Below, one piece after another: positions 1 through 5,698 of a stretch of 15,437 bases of DNA. The stretch is from JBAWAP01 sp049589355 (GTDB taxonomy: Bacteria; Chloroflexota; Anaerolineae; VGOG01), in NCBI GenBank assembly GCA_049589355.1, contig JBAWAP010000418.1, positions 1-15,437 of the forward strand, read 5' to 3'. The notes under the pieces were generated by a model that had not been told where the DNA came from, made no database searches, and saw only the letters and a program-made list of their open reading frames with translations. How positions within the stretch are numbered: the stretch's first letter is position 1; each line of letters begins with the position of its first letter. The position numbers were made by a program, and so were the translations under genes.

Positions 1-209
1 GGTACAGGCCGCAGTTTTTCATAGGGACGATGGATGTGACGGGGTCGGTGGTGTTGCCGGAGGGGGTGGAGATGGTGATGCCTGGGGACAGCGTGAATTT
101 GGACGTGAAGTTGATAGATCCGGTGGCGCTGGAGCCTGGGTCGCGGTTTGCGATCAGGGAGGGTGGCCGGACCGTGGGGGCCGGTGTGATCACCCAAGTC
201 CTCGATTGA
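1..209 (+). CDS. tuf: Elongation factor Tu, C-terminal fragment (partial)
   Basis: This is the 3' end of the gene for EF-Tu, the GTPase that delivers aminoacyl-tRNA to the ribosome. The open frame enters at base 3 and gives 68 residues before TGA at 207-209; the GTPase domain lies outside the window. The visible part is the end of the beta-barrel domain 3, recognised by YRPQF near the window edge, LPEGVEMVMPGD, and the closing FAIREGGRTVGAGVITQVLD, which is near-invariant in bacterial EF-Tu. Placement directly before rpsJ is the ancient str-S10 junction, so rpsL, rpsG and fusA probably lie upstream. No terminator follows, which suggests read-through into the S10 set. Confidence 0.97.
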   Translation, partial: YRPQFFIGTMDVTGSVVLPEGVEMVMPGDSVNLDVKLIDPVALEPGSRFAIREGGRTVGAGVITQVLD

Positions 210-229
210 AGGAGGAAAGAAAGGGGTAG

Positions 230-253
230 ATGGCCAGGTTGTTCGGTAATTAG
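230..253 (+). other. Possible 7-codon leader minicistron between tuf and rpsJ
   Basis: An ATG at 230 opens a seven-residue frame (MARLFGN) ending with TAG at 251-253. AGGAGG lies at 210-215 and a second purine run, AAGGGG, at 221-226. These are the only good ribosome-binding signals in the tuf-rpsJ gap, and they serve this mini-frame rather than rpsJ, whose ATG is 61 bases past the AGGAGG. It may be a coupling device for rpsJ or a chance frame. No conservation evidence is available here. Confidence 0.25.
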
Positions 254-276
254 CCTGGTCACTACTAGAATAAGTT

Positions 277-585
277 ATGGCCAAGCAGAAGCTTAGGATC
301 CGTTTGAAAGCCTATGACCATCGGGTTCTTGACCAATCAGCGCGGTTGATAGTGGATACGGCGGAGCGCACAGGGTCTACCGTAGTTGGCCCCGTGCCCC
401 TACCGACCAAGATCGAACGGTTCACTGTGCAGCGCTCGTCTTTTGTGGACAAGGATTCACAAGAGCACTTCGAGATCCGCACCCACAATCGCCTTATAGA
501 TATCATTGATCCAGACTCAAAGACCATAGATACGCTGATGCGTCTAAACCTGCCGGCTGGCGTTGATATAGAGATCAAGCTCTAG
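277..585 (+). CDS. rpsJ: 30S ribosomal protein S10
   Basis: S10 is a small-subunit head protein; as NusE it also joins NusB and NusG in antitermination complexes. The 102-residue product has the expected length and hallmarks: an N-terminal KLRIRLKAYDHR strand, GPVPLPTK (about residues 38-45) at the start of the extended loop, and a C-terminal LPAGVDIEIKL strand. The start is ATG 277, because an in-frame TAA lies two codons upstream (271-273). There is no Shine-Dalgarno sequence next to this start. The nearest one is about 60 bases away, beside a tiny upstream frame. The gene opens the S10 set and is followed by a hairpin-forming repeat spacer. Confidence 0.98.
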   Translation: MAKQKLRIRLKAYDHRVLDQSARLIVDTAERTGSTVVGPVPLPTKIERFTVQRSSFVDKDSQEHFEIRTHNRLIDIIDPDSKTIDTLMRLNLPAGVDIEIKL

Positions 586-676
586 TCGAATAGTTCAAAG
601 TCCATAGTCAGATAGTCCGAAGTCGTCTTTGGGCTAGCTGAGTAGGTACTGAGGACTAAGTGACCAAGGACTAAGG
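584..676 (+). repeat. rpsJ-rplC spacer: 7/8-base AGTC repeat in two complementary arms
   Basis: The left arm repeats AGTC or AGTT at 584, 592, 599, 606, 614 and 621 (steps 7 or 8), beginning in the rpsJ stop codon. The right arm repeats ACT/ACC at 648, 655, 663 and 670; GGACTAAG occurs exactly at 653-660 and 668-675. The arms are complementary: 595-618 aligns antiparallel with 653-676, and I count 18 of 24 positions paired (one G-U), with a 34-base loop. The rplC start codon follows at 679. No T-run follows, so a terminator is unlikely. Confidence 0.75.
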
Positions 677-678
677 TA

Positions 679-1335
679 ATGAAGGGAATTTTAGGCAAGA
701 AGGTCGGGATGACTCAGGTCTTCGATGAGAGCGGGGAGGTGGTTCCCGTTACTGTTATCGAGGCGGGGCCCTGTTTTGTGACGCAGAAGAAAACGGTGGA
801 ACAAGACGGGTACGCGGCCATCCAGTTGGGCTTCAAAGAAGTCAAGCCTAAGCGCCTGACCCAGGCCCAGTGGGGCCATTTGCAAAAGAGCAACCTGCCC
901 CCCCTGCGCTACCTCCGGGAACTCCGGGTGAGTGAGGGTGAAACCGAAGAGTACGAGGAAGGGCAGAAGATTAGCGTTAGCATCTTCGAGGTGGGTGACG
1001 TGGTGGATGTGATCGGCACATCCAAGGGCCGGGGCTTCGCCGGGGTGGTGAAGCGGCACGGCTTCCGGGGCGGGCCTAAGACCCGTGGCCAGTCGGACCG
1101 GCTCCGCGCCCCGGGCTCCATCGGCCAGACTTCTACACCTGGCCACGTTTACAAGGGGAAACGCATGGCCGGCCGGATGGGCAATCAGCGGGTCTCTGCG
1201 CAAAGTCTGCAGGTGGTCTTGGTGGACCCTCAGCGCAACCTCTTGGCTGTGAAAGGGAGCGTGCCAGGAGCCAGGAATGGGCTGTTGCTTATACAGGAAG
1301 CGAGAAAGACGACGATTAGGAGAAAGAAGAGGTAG
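679..1335 (+). CDS. rplC: 50S ribosomal protein L3
   Basis: L3 is an early-assembly large-subunit protein whose long loop reaches the peptidyl-transferase region. The 218-residue product opens with MKGILGKKVGMTQVF and carries the family signature at about residues 116-172, including SKGRGFAGVVKRHGF and the stretch GSIGQ...KGKRMAGRMGNQRV. Gln150 in GSIGQ matches the glutamine methylated by PrmB in E. coli L3, so the modification site is kept; whether the methylase exists cannot be seen. A weak purine run (CTAAGG) at the end of the repeat spacer is the only ribosome-binding signal. The basic C-terminal tail ends ten bases before the rplD start. Confidence 0.98.
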   Translation: MKGILGKKVGMTQVFDESGEVVPVTVIEAGPCFVTQKKTVEQDGYAAIQLGFKEVKPKRLTQAQWGHLQKSNLPPLRYLRELRVSEGETEEYEEGQKISVSIFEVGDVVDVIGTSKGRGFAGVVKRHGFRGGPKTRGQSDRLRAPGSIGQTSTPGHVYKGKRMAGRMGNQRVSAQSLQVVLVDPQRNLLAVKGSVPGARNGLLLIQEARKTTIRRKKR

Positions 1336-1344
1336 AAACTGGAG

Positions 1345-1980
1345 TTGGCTAGAGAGATACGAGTTCCTGTGCACAACATGGCGGGGGAAACCGTCGGCGA
1401 GATCGAGTTGCGAGAAGACATCTTCGGCGTGCCCATCAACGTGTCGGCGATGCATCAGGCTTTGGTGCGCCAGCAGGCCAATACCCGCCTTGGCACCCAT
1501 AAGACCAAGACCCGTGGCGAGGTTAGCGGGGGTGGCCGCAAGCCCTGGCGTCAAAAGGGGACGGGACGGGCTCGCCAGGGCAGCACCCGTGCACCCCAAT
1601 GGCGAGGCGGCGGCACTGTATTCGGACCGCGTCCGCGCAGCTATCGCCAGAAGATGCCCCGCAAGATGCGGCGTTTAGCGTATAAGTCGGCCTTATCTGT
1701 TAAAGCTAGGAAGAGACTGATCATCGTTCTGGATGACCTGCAGATGCCTGCTCCTAAGACGCGCGAAATGGTGTCTATTTTGGAAGCTTTAGCTGTGGAT
1801 TCCAGTGCCCTGATTCTTTTGCCAGAGAGCAACTTTAACGTCGAAAAGTCGGTCAATAACCTGCCTGGTGTGAAAACCTTGCGCGCTCACTACCTGAACA
1901 TACGCGACCTTCTAGGCTATGACTACTTGCTTATGCCCTTGGGGGCCTTAGAGGTCGTCGAAGCCATATTGGGAGACTGA
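1345..1980 (+). CDS. rplD: 50S ribosomal protein L4
   Basis: L4 binds 23S rRNA domain I and lines the exit tunnel; in E. coli it also represses the S10 operon. The 211-residue product shows the conserved extended loop GTHKTKTRGEVSGGGRKPWRQKGTGRAR (about residues 50-77, quoted only in outline) and the closing MPLGALEVVEAILGD helix. The start is taken as TTG 1345, because family members have IRVPV-type residues before the first internal ATG (1378), and that later start would remove a conserved strand. GAGGT at 1329-1333 could serve as ribosome-binding site. The TGA stop is the first unit of a perfect 7-base repeat. Confidence 0.96.
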   Translation: MAREIRVPVHNMAGETVGEIELREDIFGVPINVSAMHQALVRQQANTRLGTHKTKTRGEVSGGGRKPWRQKGTGRARQGSTRAPQWRGGGTVFGPRPRSYRQKMPRKMRRLAYKSALSVKARKRLIIVLDDLQMPAPKTREMVSILEALAVDSSALILLPESNFNVEKSVNNLPGVKTLRAHYLNIRDLLGYDYLLMPLGALEVVEAILGD

Positions 1981-2020
1981 TTACTGATCACTGATCACTG
2001 ATTACTGAATACTGATTCAG
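1976..2020 (+). repeat. rplD-rplW spacer: six ACTGA units at exact 7-base spacing
   Basis: ACTGA occurs at 1976, 1983, 1990, 1997, 2004 and 2011 without a single phase slip. The first copy contains the rplD stop codon TGA (1978-1980). Because 7 is not a multiple of 3, the TGA triplets fall in all three forward frames. The end of the array forms a small perfect hairpin, CTGAAT at 2005-2010 with ATTCAG at 2015-2020 around a four-base loop. The rplW Shine-Dalgarno sequence (GAGGTG, 2026-2031) follows after a few bases. Confidence 0.85.
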
Positions 2021-2033
2021 GGAATGAGGTGCG

Positions 2034-2324
2034 ATGGACGTCTACGAGATTTTGAAACGCCCTATTAGTACAGAGAAGAGCAATGTGCAAGTGGATTATT
2101 ATGGCCAGTACACTTTTGAAGTTGATCGCCGAGCCAATAAGCTCCAAGTCAAGGAGGCTGTGGAGAAGATCTTCGATGTAGACGTTATCTCTGTTAATAT
2201 CATGAACATGCCAGCCAAGAGAGGGCGTTTCGGGCGGCGCCTTGTGGTAAGGAAGCCTGCCTGGAGGAAAGCGGTGGTCACATTGGCGCCGGGACAGAAA
2301 ATCCAGGTGTTCGAAGGAGTGTAG
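2034..2324 (+). CDS. rplW: 50S ribosomal protein L23
   Basis: L23 sits at the polypeptide exit and docks trigger factor, SRP and the Sec translocon. The 96-residue product opens with the typical VYEILKRPISTEKS, continues with YTFEVDRRANKLQVKEAVEKIFDV (about residues 27-50), and has the GRFGRR basic loop before a C-terminal strand. The start ATG 2034 is preceded by GAGGTG. The family length is about 95-100 residues, so the gene is intact. It lies between two repeat-filled spacers, the ACTGA array upstream and the TTCGAA palindrome downstream. Confidence 0.98.
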   Translation: MDVYEILKRPISTEKSNVQVDYYGQYTFEVDRRANKLQVKEAVEKIFDVDVISVNIMNMPAKRGRFGRRLVVRKPAWRKAVVTLAPGQKIQVFEGV

Positions 2325-2329
2325 CGTTG

Positions 2330-2362
2330 AATTTCGAAATTCGAATTTCGAATTTCGAAATT
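2330..2362 (+). repeat. rplW-rplB spacer: 33-base perfect palindrome made of 7-base TTCGAA units
   Basis: TTCGAA recurs at 2333, 2340, 2347 and 2354, exactly every 7 bases. The whole block 2330-2362 is its own reverse complement except for the single central base (2346): two 16-base arms with no mismatch. In RNA this gives a stem of about 15 pairs with a minimal loop. The rplW stop is at 2322-2324, and the purine-rich rplB ribosome-binding region (2363-2375) begins at the base of the stem. Confidence 0.9.
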
Positions 2363-2378
2363 GGGGATTGAGGGGATC

Positions 2379-3215
2379 ATGCCTATTAAGATGTATAAGC
2401 CCACCTCGCCAGGGCGGCGAGGAATGAGCGGTTATGATTTCGAAGAGATAACCAGGACCGAACCCGAGGGGTCGCTTTTAGCCCCCTTGTACAAGAAGGC
2501 TGGGCGGAATGTGCGGGGTAAGATCACCGTCCGCCACCGGGGTGGCGGCCACAAGCGAATGTACCGCATCATTGATTTCAAGCGGGAGAAGATGGGTATC
2601 GCTGCGCGGGTGGACTCCATTGAGTACGATCCGAATCGGTCGGCGCGCATTGCTCTTTTGGTCTACGCAGATGGCGAGAAGCGCTATGTCATCGCCCCCC
2701 TGGGCTTGCGAGTGGGCGACGTTCTCATGTCCGGGCCTGAGGCCGAAATCCGCGTGGGCAACGCTTTGCCCATTGCTAACATCCCCGCAGGCACTCCAAT
2801 CCACAACATCGAATTGAAGCAGGGGAAGGGTGGGCAGTTGGTACGTTCCGCTGGTTGTTCGGCCCAGATCCTGGCCAAGGAGGGTAAGTATGCCCACGTG
2901 CGTTTGCCTTCTGGGGAAGTGCGCTTGGTGCACCAGGTGTGCATGGCCACCATTGGCCAAATAGGCAACACTGAGCACGGTAACATCAAGCTGGGCAAGG
3001 CGGGTCGCAAGCGGCACCTGGGTTGGCGGCCAGCAGTCCGGGGCTCGGCGATGAGCCCGCGCGATCACCCTCACGGTGGTGGGGAGGGGCGCACGCCCAT
3101 CGGGATGCCCTCGCCCAAATCGCCGTGGGGCAAGCCCACGCTAGGTAAGAAGACGCGCAAGCGTAAGGATACGGGTAAGTGGATCGTGCGCCGGCGGAGC
3201 AAGAAGCGAAGATAA
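2379..3215 (+). CDS. rplB: 50S ribosomal protein L2
   Basis: L2 is the most conserved large-subunit protein; it is needed for subunit association and supports the peptidyl-transferase centre. The 278-residue product starts MPIKMYKPTSPGRR, the family N-terminus. An upstream in-frame TTG (2361) lies inside the palindromic spacer and would add six unfamiliar residues. The OB-fold and SH3-like domains are followed by the near-invariant AMSPRDHPHGGGEGR segment (residues 224-238) with His230 and His232, in the region of E. coli His229. The C-terminal tail is strongly basic. GAGGGG at 2370-2375 is a close-set ribosome-binding site. The last base of the stop codon begins the next repeat array. Confidence 0.98.
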   Translation: MPIKMYKPTSPGRRGMSGYDFEEITRTEPEGSLLAPLYKKAGRNVRGKITVRHRGGGHKRMYRIIDFKREKMGIAARVDSIEYDPNRSARIALLVYADGEKRYVIAPLGLRVGDVLMSGPEAEIRVGNALPIANIPAGTPIHNIELKQGKGGQLVRSAGCSAQILAKEGKYAHVRLPSGEVRLVHQVCMATIGQIGNTEHGNIKLGKAGRKRHLGWRPAVRGSAMSPRDHPHGGGEGRTPIGMPSPKSPWGKPTLGKKTRKRKDTGKWIVRRRSKKRR

Positions 3216-3296
3216 TGACCAATGAACCAATGACAAATGACAAATGACAAATGACAAATGATCAATGAAGATTGGGATTTGGTCATTGAGATTTGG
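3215..3296 (+). repeat. rplB-rpsS spacer: eight ATGA units (7-base period) plus a complementary arm
   Basis: ATGA occurs at 3215, 3222, 3230, 3237, 3244, 3251, 3258 and 3265; all steps are 7 except one of 8. The central four units are identical (ATGACAA). The first unit overlaps the last base of the rplB stop. A right arm at 3271-3296 repeats ATTGGG or ATTTGG and is complementary: CAATGAC at 3228-3234 matches GTCATTG at 3282-3288, and CCAA at 3219-3222 matches TTGG at 3293-3296. The rpsS Shine-Dalgarno GGAGG (3295-3299) overlaps the end of the arm. Confidence 0.85.
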
Positions 3297-3304
3297 AGGT
3301 TGTT

Positions 3305-3595
3305 GTGGCGAGATCGTTGAAGAAGGGGCCATACGTAGAGCCTAAGTTGCTCAAGAGAATCGAGGACATGAACAAGCGGGGCGAGAAGCGCGTGATCAAG
3401 ACGTGGTCGCGAGCTTCGACCGTCTTCCCCCAGATGGTTGGCCACACGATCGCGGTGCACGATGGCAGGCGTCACGTGCCAATCTACATAACTGAGAATA
3501 TGGTAGGGCACAAATTGGGGGAGTTCGCTCCAACTCGGACCTTTCGGGGGCATACCCATAGAGAGAAGAGGGCTCGGATTAAAAAAACGAGTTAG
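3305..3595 (+). CDS. rpsS: 30S ribosomal protein S19
   Basis: S19 sits in the small-subunit head with S13 and contacts the A-site tRNA region. The 96-residue product has the family opening ARSLKKGPYV, the central TWSRASTVFPQMVGHTIAVHDG, and GHKLGEFAPTRTFRGH near the C-terminus. GTG 3305 is chosen as start: GGAGG at 3295-3299 lies five bases before it and the protein then begins exactly like its relatives. An in-frame TTG at 3293 is possible but would place the initiator before the ribosome-binding site. The rplV ATG follows 11 bases after the stop. Confidence 0.97.
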   Translation: MARSLKKGPYVEPKLLKRIEDMNKRGEKRVIKTWSRASTVFPQMVGHTIAVHDGRRHVPIYITENMVGHKLGEFAPTRTFRGHTHREKRARIKKTS

Positions 3596-3606
3596 CGGTA
3601 GGAAAC

Positions 3607-3957
3607 ATGGCTTTTGAAGTTAGAGCAGTTGCAAAATATGTGCCCATGTCTCCGCGCAAGGTGCGCCTCGTTGTAGATCAGGTGCGAGGCCGGGCGGTGG
3701 ACGAAGCTTTGGCTATCCTTGAATTCACGCCGAAGGCAGCGGCTAAACCGGTTGCTAAGGTTATCAAGTCGGCTATTGCAAACGCCGAGGAGAACTATGA
3801 GCTGTCGAGAGAGGATCTATACATCTCTCAGATATTCGCCGACGTTGGCCCTACTCACAAGCGGTGGAGGGCCGGAGCCCGGGGGAGAGCCAAGCCCATC
3901 TTGAAGCGCTCATCTCACATCACTGTTATACTTGAGGAGACGGAAGTTAGCAGTTAG
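3607..3957 (+). CDS. rplV: 50S ribosomal protein L22
   Basis: L22 contacts all 23S rRNA domains, and its long beta-hairpin lines the exit tunnel. The 116-residue product shows the N-terminal ARAVAKYVPMSPRKVRLVVD-type segment, the AIANAEENY helix, and the hairpin region GPTHKRWRAGARGRAKPILK (about residues 81-100), where macrolide-resistance changes map in other bacteria; nothing unusual is seen there. TAGGAA precedes ATG 3607. The last codons are unusual at DNA level. The final GTT-type words (3946, 3953) are already in register with the 7-base repeat that continues beyond the stop, and may have been shaped by it. Confidence 0.98.
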   Translation: MAFEVRAVAKYVPMSPRKVRLVVDQVRGRAVDEALAILEFTPKAAAKPVAKVIKSAIANAEENYELSREDLYISQIFADVGPTHKRWRAGARGRAKPILKRSSHITVILEETEVSS

Positions 3958-4019
3958 ACGTTGGAGGTTGGAGGACGGAAGGACCGCCGACTACCTGACC
4001 ATCCGACCACCCGACCAAC
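3946..4019 (+). repeat. rplV-rpsC spacer: 7-base GTTGGAG arm facing an 8-base GACC arm
   Basis: The left arm has GTT at 3946, 3953, 3960 and 3967 and GAC at 3974 and 3982, in steps of 7 (last step 8). It starts inside the rplV coding end and includes its TAG stop. The right arm has GAC at 3989, 3997, 4005 and 4013, exactly every 8. The arms are roughly complementary with single-base bulges, for example GTTGG at 3960-3964 with CCAAC at 4015-4019. The rpsC Shine-Dalgarno GGGAGGA (4024-4030) follows at once. Confidence 0.75.
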
Positions 4020-4034
4020 TGAAGGGAGGATCAA

Positions 4035-4688
4035 TTGGGGCGAAAAGTACATCCCATAGGTTTCAGGTTAGGGATAATCAAGGATTGGCAAGCGAGGTGG
4101 TTTGCTACTGGAGAGGAGTATGCTGATCTCCTGCAGGAGGATCTGGCTATCCGCCAGTTGATACGTGATAGTATGGGACAGGCTGGCATCTCCAAAGTCG
4201 AGATCGAGCGTTTCCCTAAGCAGGTTAGCATCACCATTTGGACGGCCAAGCCGGGCATCATCATCGGGCGCAAGGGGGCCAACGTAAAGGCCTTGCGTCA
4301 GGATTTGGAGGAATTGTCGAAGAAGAGGGTTCGCATTGATGTCCAGGAGGTCGAACGGCCTGAGTTAGATGCCTACCTTTTGTCCGAGAACATCGCTTCT
4401 CAGTTGGAGCGACGTATTTCTCACAGCCGTGCGATGAGACGAGCAGTAACTCAGGCTATACGCATGGGTGCTGAGGGGGTCAAGATCATCTGTAGCGGCC
4501 GCTTGTCCGGGGCTGAGATGGCTCGCCGGGAGGGGGTCATGGAGGGGCGGGTGCCACGCAACACTCTGCGAGCCGATATTGATTATGGCTTTGCTGAAGC
4601 TCTGACCACTTATGGCCGCATCGGTGTCAAGGTCTGGATTTACAAGGGCGAAGTCTTGCCCGAAGTAGCGGAAGCAGCGGCCAGTTGA
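4035..4688 (+). CDS. rpsC: 30S ribosomal protein S3
   Basis: S3 forms part of the mRNA entry channel and helps the ribosomal helicase activity. The 217-residue product starts GRKVHPIGFRLG, the family N-terminus, so the initiator must be TTG 4035, placed four bases after GGGAGGA; no ATG is available before the conserved block. The KH domain is marked by PGIIIGRKGANV, with the GxxG loop GRKG at residues 78-81. The C-terminal domain includes the SGRLSGAEMARRE motif and ends in GVKVWIYKGEVLP. It is complete and ordinary in length. Confidence 0.97.
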   Translation: MGRKVHPIGFRLGIIKDWQARWFATGEEYADLLQEDLAIRQLIRDSMGQAGISKVEIERFPKQVSITIWTAKPGIIIGRKGANVKALRQDLEELSKKRVRIDVQEVERPELDAYLLSENIASQLERRISHSRAMRRAVTQAIRMGAEGVKIICSGRLSGAEMARREGVMEGRVPRNTLRADIDYGFAEALTTYGRIGVKVWIYKGEVLPEVAEAAAS

Positions 4689-4732
4689 ACCCGGTCGATG
4701 GGTTTTGAATTGCTGGTGGGGAGTGAATCGTC

Positions 4733-5146
4733 ATGTTGATGCCTAAGAGGGTTAAGCACCGCAAGCAGATGCGGGGTCGGATGAAAGGCCGGGCTTCACG
4801 CGGGGCTAATGTGGCCTTTGGCGATTACGGCCTTCAGGCTTTGGAGCCCTGCTGGATGACCAGCCGTCAGATCGAGGCTGCCAGAAGGGCTATCGTCCGC
4901 CATGTCAAGCGCCGAGCGAAGGTTTGGATAAGGGTTTTTCCCGATAAGCCTGTCACCAAGAGGCCAGCCGAAACGCGGATGGGCAAAGGCAAAGGCCCTG
5001 TAGATCATTGGGTGGCGGTGGTTAAGCCAGGTCGAATCCTCTTTGAGATAGCTGGCATTGATGAGGACGTGGCTCGAGAAGCCATGCGCTTGGCTTCCCA
5101 TAAGCTGCCTATCAAGACCCAGTTTGTGACTCGGCTGGAGATCTAG
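4733..5146 (+). CDS. rplP: 50S ribosomal protein L16
   Basis: L16 lies near the A site and organises the peptidyl-transferase and tRNA-binding region. The 137-residue product begins MLMPKRVKHRKQMRGRMKG, typical of the family, which supports ATG 4733 over ATG 4739; GGGGAG at 4718-4723 is suitably spaced. The segment ETRMGKGKGPVDHWVAVVKPG contains Arg82, aligning with the arginine hydroxylated by RoxA in E. coli L16; presence of that enzyme is unknown. The stop TAG is directly followed by an ATG, giving tight coupling with rpmC. Confidence 0.98.
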   Translation: MLMPKRVKHRKQMRGRMKGRASRGANVAFGDYGLQALEPCWMTSRQIEAARRAIVRHVKRRAKVWIRVFPDKPVTKRPAETRMGKGKGPVDHWVAVVKPGRILFEIAGIDEDVAREAMRLASHKLPIKTQFVTRLEI

Positions 5147-5158
5147 ATGGGGGGTCTG

Positions 5159-5377
5159 ATGGAGGCGCGTGAGATTCGAGCTGTGGCCACGGAGGAGATC
5201 CAGCGCAGGCTGGACGAAGCTCAGGAGGAACTTTTCAACTTGCGGTTCCAATGGTCAAGTGGGCAAATTAAGGACAACAACCGTCTCACCCAGGTGAAGA
5301 GGGATATCGCTCGCCTGAAGACTATCTTGCGCGAAAGGGAGCTGGCCCAGCTCTGGGAGGAAGAGTATTCACTATGA
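5159..5377 (+). CDS. rpmC: 50S ribosomal protein L29
   Basis: L29 is a small two-helix protein at the exit-tunnel rim next to L23. The 72-residue product begins MEAREIRAVATEEIQRRL and contains ELFNLRFQ, the family signature, followed by a second helix ending in ARLKTILRERE. Two starts compete. ATG 5159 matches the family N-terminus and has GGGGGG at 5149-5154 four bases upstream. ATG 5147 touches the rplP stop and would add MGGL by termination-reinitiation. I prefer 5159. The C-terminus is a few residues longer than usual, and the gene overlaps rpsQ by ATGA. Confidence 0.92.
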   Translation: MEAREIRAVATEEIQRRLDEAQEELFNLRFQWSSGQIKDNNRLTQVKRDIARLKTILRERELAQLWEEEYSL

Positions 5378-5625
5378 AGGGGCAGCGTAAGAGGTTGACC
5401 GGTCGCGTGACCAGCGATAAGATGGACAAGACCGTCGTGGTGACGGTCGAGAGGCTGCAGCGCCATCGTCTTTACGGCAAGGTACTGAAGAGGACCAAGA
5501 AGTACATGGCTCACGATGAGGAAAATGCATGTCGCATCGGCGACTTAGTGCGTATCGTCGAGTCGAGTCCCTTGAGCCGTAGGAAGCGTTGGGTCGTTGA
5601 GAAGATAGTGGAGACGGGGGACTAA
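5374..5625 (+). CDS. rpsQ: 30S ribosomal protein S17
   Basis: S17 is a primary 16S rRNA binder with an OB fold. The 83-residue product shows RLTGRVTSDKMDKTVVVTVER (in outline, residues 7-27), the KYMAHDEENACRIGDLVRIVESSPLSRRKRWVV region, and a short C-terminus. ATG 5374 overlaps the rpmC stop as ATGA, the standard arrangement for coupled translation. GGGAGGAAG at 5357-5365 supports it. The next gene, rplN, is 73 bases away, across a repeat spacer. Confidence 0.98.
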   Translation: MKGQRKRLTGRVTSDKMDKTVVVTVERLQRHRLYGKVLKRTKKYMAHDEENACRIGDLVRIVESSPLSRRKRWVVEKIVETGD

Positions 5626-5627
5626 AA

Positions 5628-5680
5628 GCTGGTTGCCGGAAGTTGGTCAATGACCTCGACAACCAATAACCAGCATCCGG
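5628..5680 (+). repeat. rpsQ-rplN spacer: 7-base repeat arms forming a hairpin
   Basis: TGG/CGG words stand at 5630, 5637 and 5644, and ACC/TCC words at 5662, 5669 and 5676, each set exactly 7 apart. GCTGGTT at 5628-5634 pairs perfectly with AACCAGC at 5668-5674. Continuing inward, 5628-5646 against 5656-5674 gives 15 pairs of 19 by my count, three of them G-U. The rpsQ stop is three bases before the stem, and the rplN Shine-Dalgarno GGGGAG (5685-5690) is ten bases after it. Confidence 0.7.
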
Positions 5681-5698
5681 AATTGGGGAGAATGGGGG

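Noticed and set aside
239..271. Promoter before rpsJ (TTGTTC at 239 and TAGAAT at 266)
   Set aside because: The spacing of 21 bases is too long and the boxes are weak; the position within a tuf-S10 run makes co-transcription more likely.
691..1599. Long open frame (302 codons) on the minus strand across rplC and rplD
   Set aside because: It is antiparallel to two certain ribosomal genes, its protein has no recognisable domain, and it reflects the codon bias of the genes it overlaps. The same applies to the other minus-strand frames.
2361..2378. TTG 2361 as the start of rplB
   Set aside because: It lies in the palindromic spacer, lacks a ribosome-binding site, and would add six residues not seen in L2; ATG 2379 gives the family N-terminus.
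2478..3074. Minus-strand open frame of 198 codons across rplB
   Set aside because: It lies fully inside rplB on the opposite strand, with low-complexity, unfamiliar protein and no ribosome-binding site.
3215..3270. CRISPR-like array
   Set aside because: Units are 7 bases and directly adjacent, without unique spacers, and no cas gene is in the window.
3293..3304. TTG 3293 as the start of rpsS
   Set aside because: It would put the initiator before the GGAGG at 3295-3299, which is correctly spaced for GTG 3305.
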